From Cymbidium sinense (taxonomy: Eukaryota; Streptophyta; Magnoliopsida; Asparagales; Orchidaceae): DNA of 64,000 nt. Positions within the stretch are counted from its first letter, which is position 1. Each line of letters starts with the position of its first letter. The notes under the pieces were generated by a model. That model saw only the letters and a list, made by a program, of their open reading frames with translations, did not search any database and was not told the DNA's origin. A program made the translations under genes and the position numbers. The stretch is from contig CM038218.1 of assembly GCA_021442155.1 (NCBI GenBank), positions 60,788,268 through 60,852,267 on the forward strand. The letters run 5' to 3'. This document shows, piece by piece, positions 12,901 to 24,199 of this stretch.

Positions 12901-15900
12901 TGCTAAATAAATCATTGATTTTTAATTAATGAATATAAATATATAGCCTTGTAATATATCATCTAATTAAACTAAATGAAATCCAATTGGATACACATGA
13001 TTGGATTATTGAAGACTCAAGTGGAGATTGAAGCCTACCTTTCAAATATAAATTCAATCTAGATAAGGCTTATATTAAATTTAATAATTTGTCTTTGACA
13101 ATGAATAAGCCTTCTAATGAACATTAGACTTTGTCGTAACTCATTTCAAAATGAATTGAGAAGAAGCTAAAAGGTATCATGTGATGTCTACGATGAGATT
13201 GAAGGCTCACTAATAAACATAATCAAAGAATTCTTGAGAAGTATTTGAAGAATATTATTTGTCATATTGAATATTCGAATTGAATCAAAGAGAAATTGAA
13301 TAGAGTTTGTATCAAGTCTAGGGATCATCAATATATACAAATGGAAGTCTGTTGAACATTCAAAGACTAGTCAACTCTGAATAAAAGAAAACAATTAAAT
13401 GCTATTTCATATATGTAACAATCTATTGGAACAATCTAAAACACCTAATGCTACCGAATCTACACCACATTTATGCTAGCCGACAAAAGACGTTGATTTA
13501 AGTGCTAAATAAGTTTCAAATATATTAATCTTTCACAAATTATGGAGCCAACTATCAATAAATTCAAGTGCTCTAGAATTTTTGCGATTATTTGAAAGAG
13601 ATGAATTCTTATACGAAATATAAAGTAATCTTTAATTCAACTTAATCTTTCAAAAATTCGTCTGAGTGTTCTAAAATATTCGTATTGGCCCTGATAAAAT
13701 AACAAATGCTTAAATTTAGTATATGAGGATGCTTTGTGGGTTAATATACGATAGATATAAATCATCTGCATGTGCTCCAACTAATGTGTTACACATTTAA
13801 TCATAAGATCCGAGAATGTTCGCAGGTTGAGAGGGAACAAGTGGTTGAACCAAATTTTAAGTTAAAAAAAAAAATCCTATTTACCGAGGCATGTACCTAG
13901 ACATTGTTGAGGCGAGGTGTGCCTCATCATTTTTGAGGTGTACACCTTAATCCTATACGCACGCCTCATAGAGCTTTTGGTTTGAAAAGCGCAATAGAAG
14001 GTGCACCTCCTATTGTACAATTTTAAATTGTGATTTTAAGCTAACTTTTAGCCAAAGAAAAGCTTCATACTCTATAATGTGCATTTTATGCCTCACAACT
14101 GACCAACTTAAATATTAAAGAACATCTAAATTTTAGCCATAGCCTTAATATAATGGTGTTCTCACATTTTATACATCTAGTTAGAGGGCATATGTCATGT
14201 TTTTACTGCATGAGATTTTTGTGTGTTCATATGCATTTGATATATCATTTGCTCTATATGAGTGTTGATGAAATTGAAATTTTTAATCATAGACAATTTG
14301 ATGTCGAGAATGGATGAATAATTGCTTTGAATACAAAACAACCAATCATTGTTTGGGTTTTTTTAATAATTTTTTTTATGTTATGGTATGAGGAAGCTAA
14401 TTTAAGTGGGATCACCTCCAATTACGACCGCTTTGATTATGCTCATCATCATGAAAATTGCTTAAAATGCACTTCAAAATTTGAGAAGGTATTTTTATGA
14501 TGGGTAAATGAGTTTTTTTCAATTATAATATGTTGATAACAAAGCCCATCATCAGGGTATTCCTTTGCATTGTTGTGGCTTTTCATATTGACAAAGATTT
14601 GGAAAGTCATCTTAGCTATCAGGTGTGTTTAGTGGGGCCCAACATGATCATTTTTTGGCTTGTTAGTAAGAATGGTTATTAACATCTTTGAAAGCCTGGC
14701 CATTATTACCCCACTTGATCTTCGTCTAATGAAGATTATTTTTCACTTTTACAATCTGGCTTGATGAGGCATTGCATGCTTCATAATTCTTCTTGTATGG
14801 TCTTTAAAGTCTTTTCACCGGACAGAGGGGTTAACCCTCAAGGCTCTCAAGGGCTTTGAGATTTGAACTTTTAATATTTATATAAATTTTTAAGCCCTTA
14901 GTTATGTTCTTATAATAATCTCGCCTATCATCAGGGATTAAAGGGTCATGCACTTTTCAATTTTAGATGTAGAATCTTGTGCTCTAAGCTTTGTCAACTT
15001 TATTATTTGATTTTGACGAGCTTGCAGAGGATCCAATCCAAACTAATTTATATTTGTAGCTTTTAGATTCACTTGGATGCTATTGTATTATTAGAGCACA
15101 TCAATTCCACCTCGGTAAGTAGATTATGCATTAAAATTTAGAACTGCAACTGGGGGCTCAATCACGTGCAAGTATAACTTAGTGATGAGTTTAAGATTTG
15201 AGAGTAAATTTGTACAAGTTTTTGTTGCATAATGTATATTCATCATTTAAATTATCCACATTCAATTTTTTTGTGCCTTTTATTGGTGGCAAAACTGTCA
15301 CTAAAATATTTGTGAAATTTTATGGAGTTTCCAAAATATTTTTTTCTAATTTTTGTTCCTGTCATGTCTAAGTGGGTCCCTCAGGGGAAGAATTCACACC
15401 CATAATTAAAGGAGCTATGTATGTCACTCTCATATGTAGTTTTGAGTAGCATGATGTAGGAGTAGCAAGGTTATCCTATTTACGTTTATTGGCAAGCTAC
15501 CAAGGTCCATGTAAGTACATTTTTGTATCATATTTATTTTTCACGATGTGTTTTATATTTTGGGCGTTCATTTTAACCTCATTCTTATATTTTTGTGTAT
15601 TTTTTTCAATTTTTTGTTGCATCATTTTTTTCTTGATTATATTTTTTAACTTTTAAGATAAAATTAATGTGAAGTTTGGACAGCACCATCGCATCACACC
15701 CATATATGGGATATCAGGAAGTAAGTCAGACTTCCCCACCTTACCAAGAAAGATGTTTGTAAGGAATTATGATCAATGTTTTGTCTCCCACGTTAGAAAA
15801 GATGAATATAGGTGGTTGGAACACCTAGGTAAGCCTTCAAGTTTATTGTGCCAAGAAATGCATGTATCACATTTGTGGAGGAATCCTTTGTGACATGTAC

Positions 15901-17045
15901 AAATACTTGTGTTTAGGGTGGCTAGGGTAACAACTCTATATCTTGCACAAGTTTGTTGATGATGAGATCATGACAAGTGAGAAAATTTTTAAGGATAGAC
16001 AGACGATGGGCTAGTGGTGTGTTGGCTGGGAAAGCTTAGGTTCAACAGGAGGAGATTGTAGAATGCTTTAGTTTGTGGAGGGTTGGGACTTGGAAGACTG
16101 AAGCCGGACGTTGCGGGTTTTAGCGTGCTGTGAGTGTTGGGATTGAGAGAGATGTGAGAGCCTAGAACTTGATTAGATGCTGCAGGTTTAGAGTGGATTG
16201 GGATAGAGGAGACAATTGGTGCCTAGTGGAATTGTGTTTTAGGAGCAAAAATGAGGCATGAAGCCATAGGTTTGAACCAGATCAAATTCAAATTAGTTCC
16301 TCTTCTCAACTGCAAATACTCAAAATCTTAATCAGCTTGCAAAAAAAGCTAATTAAGGTTGACTTAAGCAAACATTATAAAAAAATATAATTTGTGTCGA
16401 TAAAAAAAGAAGATTATTCGTCTTAAATTTTAACTAATATTTGTGAATAAAATGGCTTATTTCTCATTGGGGTTATTTTAGCCAAAAAAGGGGAAATTCG
16501 ACACATTTTTCATGTGAGAGATAATAGCACAAAATAATACATTAAGAAAGATAACAACTCAAATTTTCCTTTCAAGCTCATGTGGTTATATGTAGATAAA
16601 GAAACCGCGTTAAAAAATAATAAAATTTGCTTTATTCTATCGTTTGATAGGATGTAATTGAAAATCAGCATGAATTTTAAACTCAGACAACCCCTCAGAT
16701 ATAATACTTTTATGTACAAGCAACCAAATAATCCCTGAAAGCTTTGGATTTGTTATTGCAGGCCTTGACAATGTATGGGAAGTGAAGCCATTGCTTGATG
16801 GAAAGGCGATAATGAATGTTTTACAGCTTAAAAGCGGAGGTCCTCTTATCCGAGAATGGGTAAATGATAATATTTGATCTACCAGTAAAATTCATACGCT
16901 CTTTCTTTGACCCTCGCTTTTCTTCTTTCAGCAACGGAGGATGATCAAATGGCAGCTCGCTCATCCTTATGCCACTGCAGAGGAATGCCTTGATTGGATG
17001 CAGCAGTCTCAAACAAAAAGAGCAAAACTTGACTGTTGTGCTTGA
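1..17045 (+). CDS. CCA tRNA nucleotidyltransferase, last four exons (5' part outside window)
   Basis: The enzyme adds or repairs the 3' CCA of tRNAs in nucleus/cytosol, mitochondria and plastids. Coding exons are 1-139, 1336-1491, 16762-16859 and 16932-17045. Phases match at every junction (codons Gly, Gly, then Trp/Gln), each intron has GT..AG, and the stop is TGA at 17043-17045. About 168 C-terminal residues are visible. Diagnostic pieces are FWRVALLMSTLLHP in the second exon, VWEVKPLLDGKAIMNVLQ and GGPLIREW in the third, and KWQLAHPYATAEECLDWM in the fourth, followed by a basic tail. These match the tRNA-binding body/tail of plant CCA-adding enzymes as I know them. The catalytic head (N-terminal) lies upstream of the window. 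All visible exons are open, so the gene looks functional. The unusual feature is the 15,270-bp intron (1492-16761); its neighbours are 1,196 bp (140-1335) and 72 bp (16860-16931). Confidence 0.9.
828..1038. mobile_element. MITE in the 1.2-kb intron (GGGCCGTTTGGGAT type)
   Basis: A 211-bp AT-rich element bounded by imperfect terminal inverted repeats: GGGCCGTTTGGGAT at the left and the complement of ATCCCAAGCAGCTCC at the right. TAA occurs directly on both sides (825-827 and 1039-1041), as expected for a 3-bp PIF/Harbinger (Tourist-like) target duplication. It has no coding capacity. It lies wholly inside intron 140-1335, so splicing should be unaffected. A short hAT-type MITE is the alternative. 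Confidence 0.6.
1664..1688. repeat. (TA)n microsatellite
   Basis: Twelve or so uninterrupted TA units near the start of the large intron. Confidence 0.9.
2171..2303. mobile_element. possible 133-bp MITE
   Basis: The left end reads GGGTGCATTTGG and the right end CCAAGCAAACCC, an imperfect inverted repeat. The flanking triplets are TTT on the left and TTA on the right, so a 3-bp target duplication is only weakly supported. It has no coding capacity. Confidence 0.35.
2495..2827. mobile_element. possible hAT-type MITE
   Basis: The left end is TAGGGTGTGTTTG. The right end is ACACACCCCTA, whose complement TAGGGGTGTGT matches the left end. The interior is rich in GGGTCAAT/GGGTTAAAT motifs typical of short plant hAT derivatives. 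The flanking 8-mers (GTGAAATT and AAGTTAAT) do not match, so the boundaries or the unity of the element are uncertain. Confidence 0.45.
3906..3965. repeat. poly-C followed by (CT)n microsatellite
   Basis: A C-rich run of about 22 bases passes directly into about 19 CT units, a pyrimidine-only tract on the transcribed strand of the intron. Confidence 0.95.
5447..6260. repeat. tandem array, about 4 units of 185-200 bp, inside the hAT element
   Basis: Each unit contains an AT-rich block beginning CAAAATAYAATAAAA, then a conserved AATAATTGAAA..CTCAA..TAAATAAGA segment, then TTTAAAA(N)TCATAAATCTA. Anchor positions are about 5636, 5835, 6019 and 6208, with a diverged first unit from about 5447. 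No reading frame is conserved. Subterminal repeats are common in hAT elements and can bind transposase; that role here is inference. Confidence 0.75.
6840..9300 (-). pseudogene. decayed hAT transposase
   Basis: Read on the - strand, the whole Ac-like transposase is present in fragments. A BED zinc-finger remnant (LLRHVRECDKIKTKNK) lies at about 9060-9000. RKMIIIYEYPFMIVE follows at about 8880-8820. Beyond the MITE come NTIKNNCIKVYEAEKEKL and RIVSLTYDCWTSN (8260-8144), CVHILNIIVQDGLKEI (about 7890-7840), YIMLESAFIF (about 7690), then MKIKFDKYWSECNLL and LDSRLNMKFINFTFPK (7430-7310). The hATC dimerisation domain follows: DWWRMNTLKY, then GRILDDYISSLFAKNVNAFV and CTSNWIKG (about 7060-6860). Several stops and frameshifts and the 500-bp insertion at 8287-8787 rule out a functional protein. 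The order and spacing match the 650-700-residue transposases of the family. Confidence 0.88.
8287..8787. mobile_element. MITE nested in the hAT transposase gene (GGTTCGGTT-rich)
   Basis: A block of about 500 bp begins TAGGGGTGTGCACTAGTCGG and is filled with AACCGAA/TTCGGTT motifs. It interrupts the transposase between LLKVLNHN and NHNYERVSKNTIK. TTATGAT occurs on both sides (8280-8286 and 8788-8794), consistent with a hAT-type target duplication that has lost one base. The right terminus (AACCACCTAAATTA) has diverged from the left, so its exact end is uncertain by a few bases. It has no coding capacity. Confidence 0.75.
9301..11553. other. 5' part of the hAT element, no recognisable gene
   Basis: AT-rich sequence upstream of the transposase in the element's own orientation. 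It should hold the promoter and leader region. A short open stretch at 10900-11115 (+) with slightly higher GC gives no recognisable protein. The last 100 bp carry the right-end subterminal GTTCGTG/ACGAGC motifs. Confidence 0.5.
11562..16761. other. intronic sequence without a recognised gene
   Basis: Apart from the 157-bp duplication, this stretch is AT-rich intron. A pyrimidine-rich block (11560-12000) and a modest open stretch at 15669-15893 were examined; neither gives a family I recognise. Confidence 0.5.
12280..12600. repeat. imperfect tandem duplication, period about 157 bp
   Basis: The segment around 12340-12390 (CCGTCGATCTTTGATC..AGAGAGAAGAATAC) recurs around 12495-12545 (CCGTCGATTTTTAGAT..AGGGAGAAGAGTAC), with further matches on both sides. 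The two copies are clearly diverged. No coding potential was recognised. Confidence 0.55.
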
Positions 17046-18925
17046 AGCCTTTCTGCATCTAAGCTTCCTCTCAAGTTTGGGCACTCATGGCCGAGGTTTG
17101 GATGTATTAATTCTTGCATAAGTCTTTTATATTGTTATCTGCACAGTAATTTTATATGGCCAATCATACATATCTAATTTATTATTCCGTAATAACGATA
17201 TTATGACTTAAAATAGTTAAATAGGCAGGCTATGTTTATAATGTAGTGTATTTAGAACGCGATCATTTGTGTAAAACAGGGTTCTTTTTTTTTTTTGGTG
17301 ATCACAAGTTCTAAGGCAGATAATACAGCATTATTTTTTTATTTTTTAATATAAGCGTTCCATGTGCCAATCTACCTTTAGGTCGCATCAGCTGCTTCCT
17401 GGCCCCATCATAGAGATGCCAAAATTTTGGCCAGTCTCCTTAGACTATTTTGTGGTTGGCAATTTTTGAATTTCATTTGTTTACCTTTTGTCAATTTTTT
17501 TTAGTAGTATGTCTCCACAATTAATCACATCCTAATTTTGTGATGTTTTTTTATTACTGGAATTGATTTCATCAATTTTTAAAATTAATCTCTTTAATTA
17601 TGTTTTATCCTGCCATTAATTTTTTAGATCAACAGATGAATCCTTTTTTTAACTATAAAAGTCGGATTAAATCTGAAGTAGGTTTTTTCACATCGCACAA
17701 TATCAGTCTTCTAAAAATTAATATGTTTTAAACACGAATTTTAACTTGAAAGTAGTCTGGAAGGAATGTGATTGTTGGAGTAGAGCTTCCATAAAGCAAT
17801 TGCAATTAGAGATCAACCCCACCCGAGTTTAACATGTTTTTAGATAAATAGTCATTCAATTTAAAATATCATATTTTTAATGCTTTAAAAATATATATAA
17901 TTAGGTGGATTTACATATTTGTCCTCCTCCGCCAGCGAGTCTTATACTCTCCCGGAAGAGCATTCTACAGATTGGTCGCTAGCAGTTTCATTTTAAATTT
18001 GGGAAGCGAGGAAGCAAGATTTTGAGATTAGAAAATCTTAGTATATGCTTCTCTAATGCTTCCTGTTAGCTTTTTGGAGAATTTTATGGGAAGAGAATCC
18101 TCTTTATTTGCTTATTAGATTTCTTGTATGAATTGGAATTTTAACATATCAACGTTTGTTTTTGCTTTTTTATTTCGTTCTTTTATGTATCTTGTATTAA
18201 TTTGTCGTTATTATGGAATTGGATGTAGCTTTATTAGCTTTAGATGTTGAGCAGTGTTTTGTTATTTTAATTTTGTGCTTGTAACTGAGTTGAAATTTCC
18301 TTGACATTATTTTTCTATTGTTCTGATCTTTTAAAAAGCATATATTTTTTTTTTAATTTAAAATCACTATTCCTTAAGTTAGTAGTGACCGACTGACGGT
18401 AGAAGCAACTATTCTTCCGCTTATAATGGAAATTTGCAGATGAAATAATGGTTTATAAGAATGTGTTATAACCTTTATTCATAAGCATATCACTTAAATA
18501 TTAATTAAGTGTTAAGACACCGACACACTTCTCTTTGCAATTTTAAACACCAAAATTAGAAGTTGGTGCTTATCTAAAGCAAATACTTATTTTTGAACTT
18601 CCTTGCTGCTATACGAAGCTTGTGAAGGAGGAAAAATTTTATGTCCGTTATGAAGCTCATGAGGAGAGAGTATGATGAAATTGGAGCCCATCTCATTTTA
18701 AATCAAGATTCTGATGAGAATCATTGTTATATTATAATGTATTTCTTCTGCATTTAAGACATCAATGTATTAAATGTCTGTATGAAGAATATGTTTATGA
18801 AAACTGTAATCGTCAATGTACTTTTGAAGGACAATATTAATGAAATTGTGTTACTAGTGAAGTCAGTATAATTAATTAGTTGTGATTAATAAATGACAAC
18901 ATCAAAGTAAATCTATGAGGAATAT

Positions 18926-18984
<59 letters not shown>

Positions 18985-20251
18985 TATATATGTAGTAAAA
19001 TTACTTTGATGTAAATTGGAGAGTTAATAACAAACATTGAATTATTAAGAAAAATTGTAACATGAGAAAATTGTATGTGTATCTGCCTCTGAAAGTATTT
19101 ATTTGCATCTTTAGTAATTATTAAATCAGAGTTCTATTAGAAATATTTATAGCATATTAGTAACCACAATTGTAGCTTTATAATAATTTAATTAGATTGA
19201 CTAATTGAAACTCCTCAAATGTCACTTTTGAGATGGAAAATTACAGCTATATATAATTACAAGTTCTTCATTGAAGTTTATTTAAATGTACATATAACTT
19301 TAGGTGCAAATTTTTTATTCAAATCACTTTGAGGTATTAGTAGGCAAAACATTGATTCAAATTTTTAAGTTCTTGATTAATTGCAATTGAAACTTCTTAT
19401 TGGCTTCTTATAGGCAAGACATTGATTCAAGCTCTGTTAAATTTGAGTCGGGATAGCTTTTTATTGGTAAATATAGATAAATATTTACTTGAGCTCAATA
19501 AATATTGAGTCATTATAGTTTCTGATTGATTAATAGGGATAAAGAATTTACTCAAGCTTTATAAACATTTAGTCAATATATATATAGCTAAATATAAATA
19601 AAAGATTGACCCAACCTCAGTCGTCTAATACAGGTAAGACACTTTACAAAATACATCCAGCTTATATTTTATAATTAAAAGAAAAAAATTGAAACACTAC
19701 AACTTTTTCTTGTGGGTTCTCATGCCTTAAAAAGGTTAAGATCTCAACTAATATCCACAAATCATAATTAAAGGAACATCTATTTCATTGAACATAATTA
19801 TCAACTACATTAATGCAAGAAGCATTTCTAAAATTTGATACAGCCTGTGATGTTGATGAACAAATTACTGTGACTTAATTGGATTATAATTTGTTCATGA
19901 TCATTTGAATAACTAATCAAATGAGCTTGAATATTTTTAAATAGTTGGCTGCTAAATAAATAAACCTCAATAAGATCATATTAGGTTCATTTATGTCCGC
20001 AAATAATATCATTTGAAATTCATAAATAAACTCGCTAAGAAGTTCGATGAACAACTTCACATAAAGTTCATGAACAACGTACAGCTAAGCCTTCTCCTCC
20101 GCTTCGAGCTAGTATAAAGCTCAATTAAAAGCTCAAGTAAAAACTCGATTAAACACTCAATTCTTCCACGGGTCGCCTCACAAGACTGTCGAGTCAAGGC
20201 CATCTTATTATTTTTTATATTTCTATTCATTCTTTTTACATAGCTTATCGG
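17046..20251. other. 3' UTR and AT-rich intergenic DNA
   Basis: The CCA 3' UTR begins at 17046; its end is not clear. Further on are AT-rich sequence, a long TA microsatellite, and around 19320-19620 diverged repeats of a motif like AGGCAAGACATTGATTCAAG. Segments near 20030-20170 rich in AAGCTC/CTCGATTAAA resemble hAT subterminal regions. No gene was found. Confidence 0.5.
18927..18992. repeat. (TA)n microsatellite, about 66 bp
   Basis: Nearly pure TA repeat, broken only by two GATA units near the ends. Confidence 0.95.
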
Positions 20252-20260
20252 CTTACCAAA

Positions 20261-20380
20261 GGCAATTTTTTTAAACTAAGTATGGTTAGAAGCTTAATTA
20301 GGTAATTAAGTATTAATAAAATAAATTTAAGAATAGGTATAGTCGCTCAATTAGTGGGCGGACGCATCGTCGACTCACTG
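20261..20380. repeat. left terminal inverted repeat of the MULE
   Basis: About 77 bp match the inverted right end closely, and a further 40 or so bp more loosely. The tip is GGCAATTTTTTTAAAC. Confidence 0.85.
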
Positions 20381-22734
20381 GCTGATGCGTTAATCGCGGT
20401 CGCAATTGGGGTGGCTCACTATTAGGGCCGATCGAACCCGATCGCCTAATACCTTGTTTGTTCGGCCATTCGCGATTCCTCGCACTCTCGAGCTCGAGCA
20501 ACATCCCCGTCGAGCCGTTTCTCACATCGAGACTTCCGGCGGGTCGATCTCCAACCCTGCATTGTGTGTCTCCTCGTATTCAAAATAAACTTGTTTTTCT
20601 TGCCGGCAGCGTTCTGGCTTTGATACTTTCCTCTCTCATATAGCGGTTTGGAAGCCAACATTTTTTGATTCCGACTCCATTTTGTTTGGGGAAGTTACCT
20701 GTGGCGGATTCGACTTGTTTTTGCGCACATTCCCATCGTTATTTGTAAACTCACGGTAAATCCCTACTTTTATCAATTTATAAAGTAATGGAGTATGTAT
20801 GGTAGGAATTTGAGTAGTATTTTTAGACTTTTGTTTGGGTTTTGAGTTGTATGTTTATTAGGCGTTCTGATTGTTAAGTAGCTATATAGTTTGTTTGGAA
20901 TGAGAATTTGTTTATTGATCCCTATGAAGCAGTGTATCGATGGGATTGGTCATTCGTGGTCGTCCAGGTTAAGGTTACATCACACAGACCTTACCGAATT
21001 GAAAAATTATGAGAATCTTACACGCATCATAGCGTCACGGTCCTCGTCGTTATCATGGGTGGCGGATTTATAGCGTCTATATCTCGGCGATGGCGTTTGC
21101 GAGTTACACTGCCGCGTCGGATGTTGGTGTTGTATGTCAGTGGAAGATGTTAATATTATCACATTCCGTGTAAGGTCGATAGATATCTAACGGATACGGA
21201 TTTCATCGCCGCGCCTCCAGGGATCTGCACTTTGATGAGTTGATTCCGTAGTATATGGTCAATATTTATCCGATTATACTTGTAATAATTAATATGATAA
21301 TTTTTGCTCAACTTATAAGTTATATGGCGGCGGCGATCTTTCATCGTTTCGATGATGCCGCCGAGTCTGCGCGAATGAGTATTTATGAGTAGTGGCTCAG
21401 TAGATGAGTCCGGCGATATTAGTGATGATGATTGTTGATCGGGTTAGAAGCAAGTATCTTGAGAATATAAATCATAATCTGTTGAAAAATAACTCATTTC
21501 AATATTGTGAGTCATATGTTGTCACAACGAGTATAGGATGTGAAACTGAGAGAGTGGGGTTGATGTTTACTTTGACCCATCAAGCCTCTAAGATGAAATT
21601 GAAATTCCAAATGACCTTGTTGAAGGTATGTGTATGAAGCAGTCTTCAATTTCTTATTGTTGGGTGGCGTAGTAAATAATGTTCAATTCCAAAGCGATTA
21701 CCTCTAGAAAGAACTACTGCGGTTGATTCTCATCATTCGCTTGGGAGAGCGAGGGATTGCCTCATCGAGCTGATGAGGATGTGGAGCTATCAGTAGATGT
21801 ATCTTTGGTTGGTCGATGCTACGTATTCTTGGACAGATCCTCCACCACTTACTACGTATGGAAGCGTATTTATGTAAGTTCGATATAAGTATTCACTCAA
21901 TTCAATATTTATGTAAGTGTTAATTTACATCGTTTTTTAAGTAGGAAACATATCCGACTGGGACATCTTTCATACGTGTTGTGGATGATCACCCTTCTGA
22001 GGATGTGTTGATAGGTATGGTGATATCACGAGACTTGGATGGCGTGTCATATGGTGACATATATTACGGCGGTTACCTGAGAGGGTGTTCACCATGACTG
22101 AGCGTCGCCATCTACTTGATCCAGTCCTTCTACGATCGCGTCCAGGTCTACATATCACTACGTATAGTCGCCCTATCTTCCGATCCGCAGATGATATGGC
22201 GCACACGGATCTTTGCGTAGAGGCCACCATCAAGCGTCGCCATCCATCTCTCGGTCCAAACACAGAGTAGTGCGATTAGACAGGAGGCAGTTGTCACACG
22301 ATATATAGGTTTAGAGAGATACTTTTGTATGCATCTTACATTTTATTTATCTGTTTCATTCTAAACTTGAGAGTCATCTGCGTTAAATTTGGTTATGTCA
22401 TAATGAACTTATTATTCATCCATTTTGAAATGAATTGGTTAACTTCATGATTGTCATCCATTAAACTATTATCAACTTGATGCGGTCACGAACCATTTCA
22501 AGTTTAAATTGCACTTTTTTTTTTCTTTTTTTTTAAAGTAGATTTATTACTCTCTACTTTTTAGAAGAATAAAAATTTAAGAATTAAGATTTGTTTGATG
22601 AGTACGGAACTCTATGTATACGCAAAAATCCTGGTTCTTTTCATAGCCCTAAACCGTGACGCTGTTACTTATCTCACACAAATCACACCCAAAATACGAA
22701 GCCGTCAATTGGGTAGGCTTACATGACTTAAGTA

Positions 22735-22854
22735 CATATGCCAGTCGACGTGGGGTCGTCCATTAATTGACATTATCTATTCTTAAATTTTTTTTTGGTT
22801 AATACTTAATTACCTAATTAAGCTTCTAACTATACTTAATTTAAAAAAATTGCC
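22735..22854. repeat. right terminal inverted repeat of the MULE
   Basis: It ends TTTAAAAAAATTGCC, the complement of the left tip, with AATTACCTAATTAAGCTTC further in. The left copy differs mainly by a few base changes and a short A/T-run length difference. Confidence 0.85.
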
Positions 22855-23282
22855 CTTACCAAAACCCTCAGTCTATCATCGTCGACTCTCAGCTCTCGAG
22901 CCCTCGGCGAAACACTAGCCTTCATTTCAGCCTTCTTCACCTCACTGCTTGGCGCCACGTCTTCTCCAATCTCCATATTTTCTTCCTCCTTAGTTCTTTC
23001 CCTTACTCAGCGCATCATCTTGTGTGCCTGAGGGTCGAAGCTTGTCCCGTGCTATCTTTTTGTCTCGTGTTATCTTCTTCCTTGTTCCCCTCAGACGATC
23101 ATCATCTCTTTCGTGCTTTAGTCCATAAAATATTGCTTCTTCAGTTCGTTCAAGTTGTTATAATAAGAGTCTTTCGTTGCATGTAGCATTTTTATGCTTT
23201 ATGATTCCAAATCATATATATTAGTAGGTATTTTGAGTTGTTGTCTGCTATTGCTAACCTGTTTAATAGATGTTTATGAAGT

Positions 23283-23790
23283 GCTAGTTTTTTTTTTTTT
23301 CATATATGGCAAGTGCACCTTATGTAAAACGGACCCAATGCTTTAGATTTCAAAATCTGGTATTTTAACAATTATTTTACTAGTTGAGCTGTTATTGTTA
23401 TCCTGCTATTTATTTATTTTATTTTTTTATGGAAAGATAGATGATTTTTTTTGTTCATATTGTAAGTGCATATTATGTGCAAGTGAGGCAATTCTTTGAG
23501 GTTCAAAACCTGATATTTTGGCATGCATTTTACTTATTGAACTGCTGTTGCAATCTTATTATTTAGTTATTTATGGAATAATAGATGACTTTTTTATTAT
23601 AGCAAAATGTATGCTATGTGAAATCGAACCAATGTAATATCAAAATTTAATATTTTAGCAGTTATTTTACTTGTTGAACTATTATTGTTATCTTGCTAAT
23701 TAGTTGTTTATAAAATAATAAGTGATTTTTTTTGTTTATATGGCAGTGTATTCCATATAAAACCGTGCTATGGTATTTCAATAGTCAACT
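23283..23790. repeat. tandem array, about 3.5 units of 135-155 bp
   Basis: Units begin with a T-run followed by CATATNGCAAGTGCA and contain GATATTTTNGCA..TTATTTTACTTGTTGA, then TATTGTTATCTTGCTA and a Y-rich end. Unit starts are near 23287, 23445, 23589 and 23724; the last is partial. The copies have diverged by substitutions and small indels. Confidence 0.75.
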
Positions 23791-24199
23791 TCCCTATAAT
23801 GTAATTAAATTGTTAATTATGATATGAACAAGTTGAATTTTCATGATTGTTGTAAGTAAAGATGTGCTTATTTATATACAGTTAAGTATTACTATTTTTT
23901 CTTCCATTTATAACAAATTTTTAAATTTATTATAATATTATTGCTAAAACTTATTTATATGGTGAAATAGCATGATACATTATGATCATTTTGAATACCA
24001 AGTCGGAGAAGAGCTTAACACAACTATAACACAAGAAATTTTGATTATAAGTCTTCTTAAGGTACTTTTTATTTATTACTCATTTTGTTCGTTGATTAAT
24101 ACAAATTATCTGTTAATGTTCACATAAATATTTCTTTCACTTGTTCATTTAGTAGTTTCTTCAATTATATATGCTCATTTCTTCGAGTTCAACAAGTTG

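Larger units (their letters stand above)
1492..16761 (+). other. 15.27-kb intron of the CCA gene, expanded by transposable elements
   Basis: The donor is G|GTGAGTT at 1491/1492 and the acceptor is TTGCAG|GC at 16761/16762. The reading phase (one base before, two after) restores a Gly codon, and the protein reads through as DFG-LDNVWEV, so both ends are supported. Inside are a (TA)n run, two probable MITEs, a CT microsatellite, a 6.86-kb hAT element with a nested MITE, and an imperfect 157-bp duplication. Without the hAT the intron would still be about 8.4 kb. No host exon was recognised inside it. Confidence 0.85.
20261..22854. mobile_element. Mutator-like element (MULE), 2.6 kb, perfect 9-bp target duplication
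   Basis: The ends are long terminal inverted repeats. Both begin GGCAATTTTTTTAAA and continue with GTTAGAAGCTTAATTAGG and TAATTAAGTATTAA, then TTTAAGAATAG, and remain recognisably similar to a GTCGACT motif about 110-120 bp in. The flanks carry an exact 9-bp direct repeat, CTTACCAAA, at 20252-20260 and 22855-22863; 9 bp is the standard Mutator target duplication. The interior is markedly GC-richer than its surroundings, with short open stretches on both strands (for example 20891-21073, 21404-21637 and 22085-22270). None reads as a MURA transposase, so it is non-autonomous or badly decayed. The intact duplication suggests a relatively recent insertion. Confidence 0.92.

Noticed and set aside
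13860..14040. GAGGCG/GTGCACC-rich short segment as a possible SINE or MITE
   Set aside because: No A- and B-box pair, no clear ends and no flanking duplication could be identified.
15669..15893. A 74-codon open frame inside the big intron
   Set aside because: It has no recognisable domain and no acceptor/donor support, and the flanking exons already join in phase.
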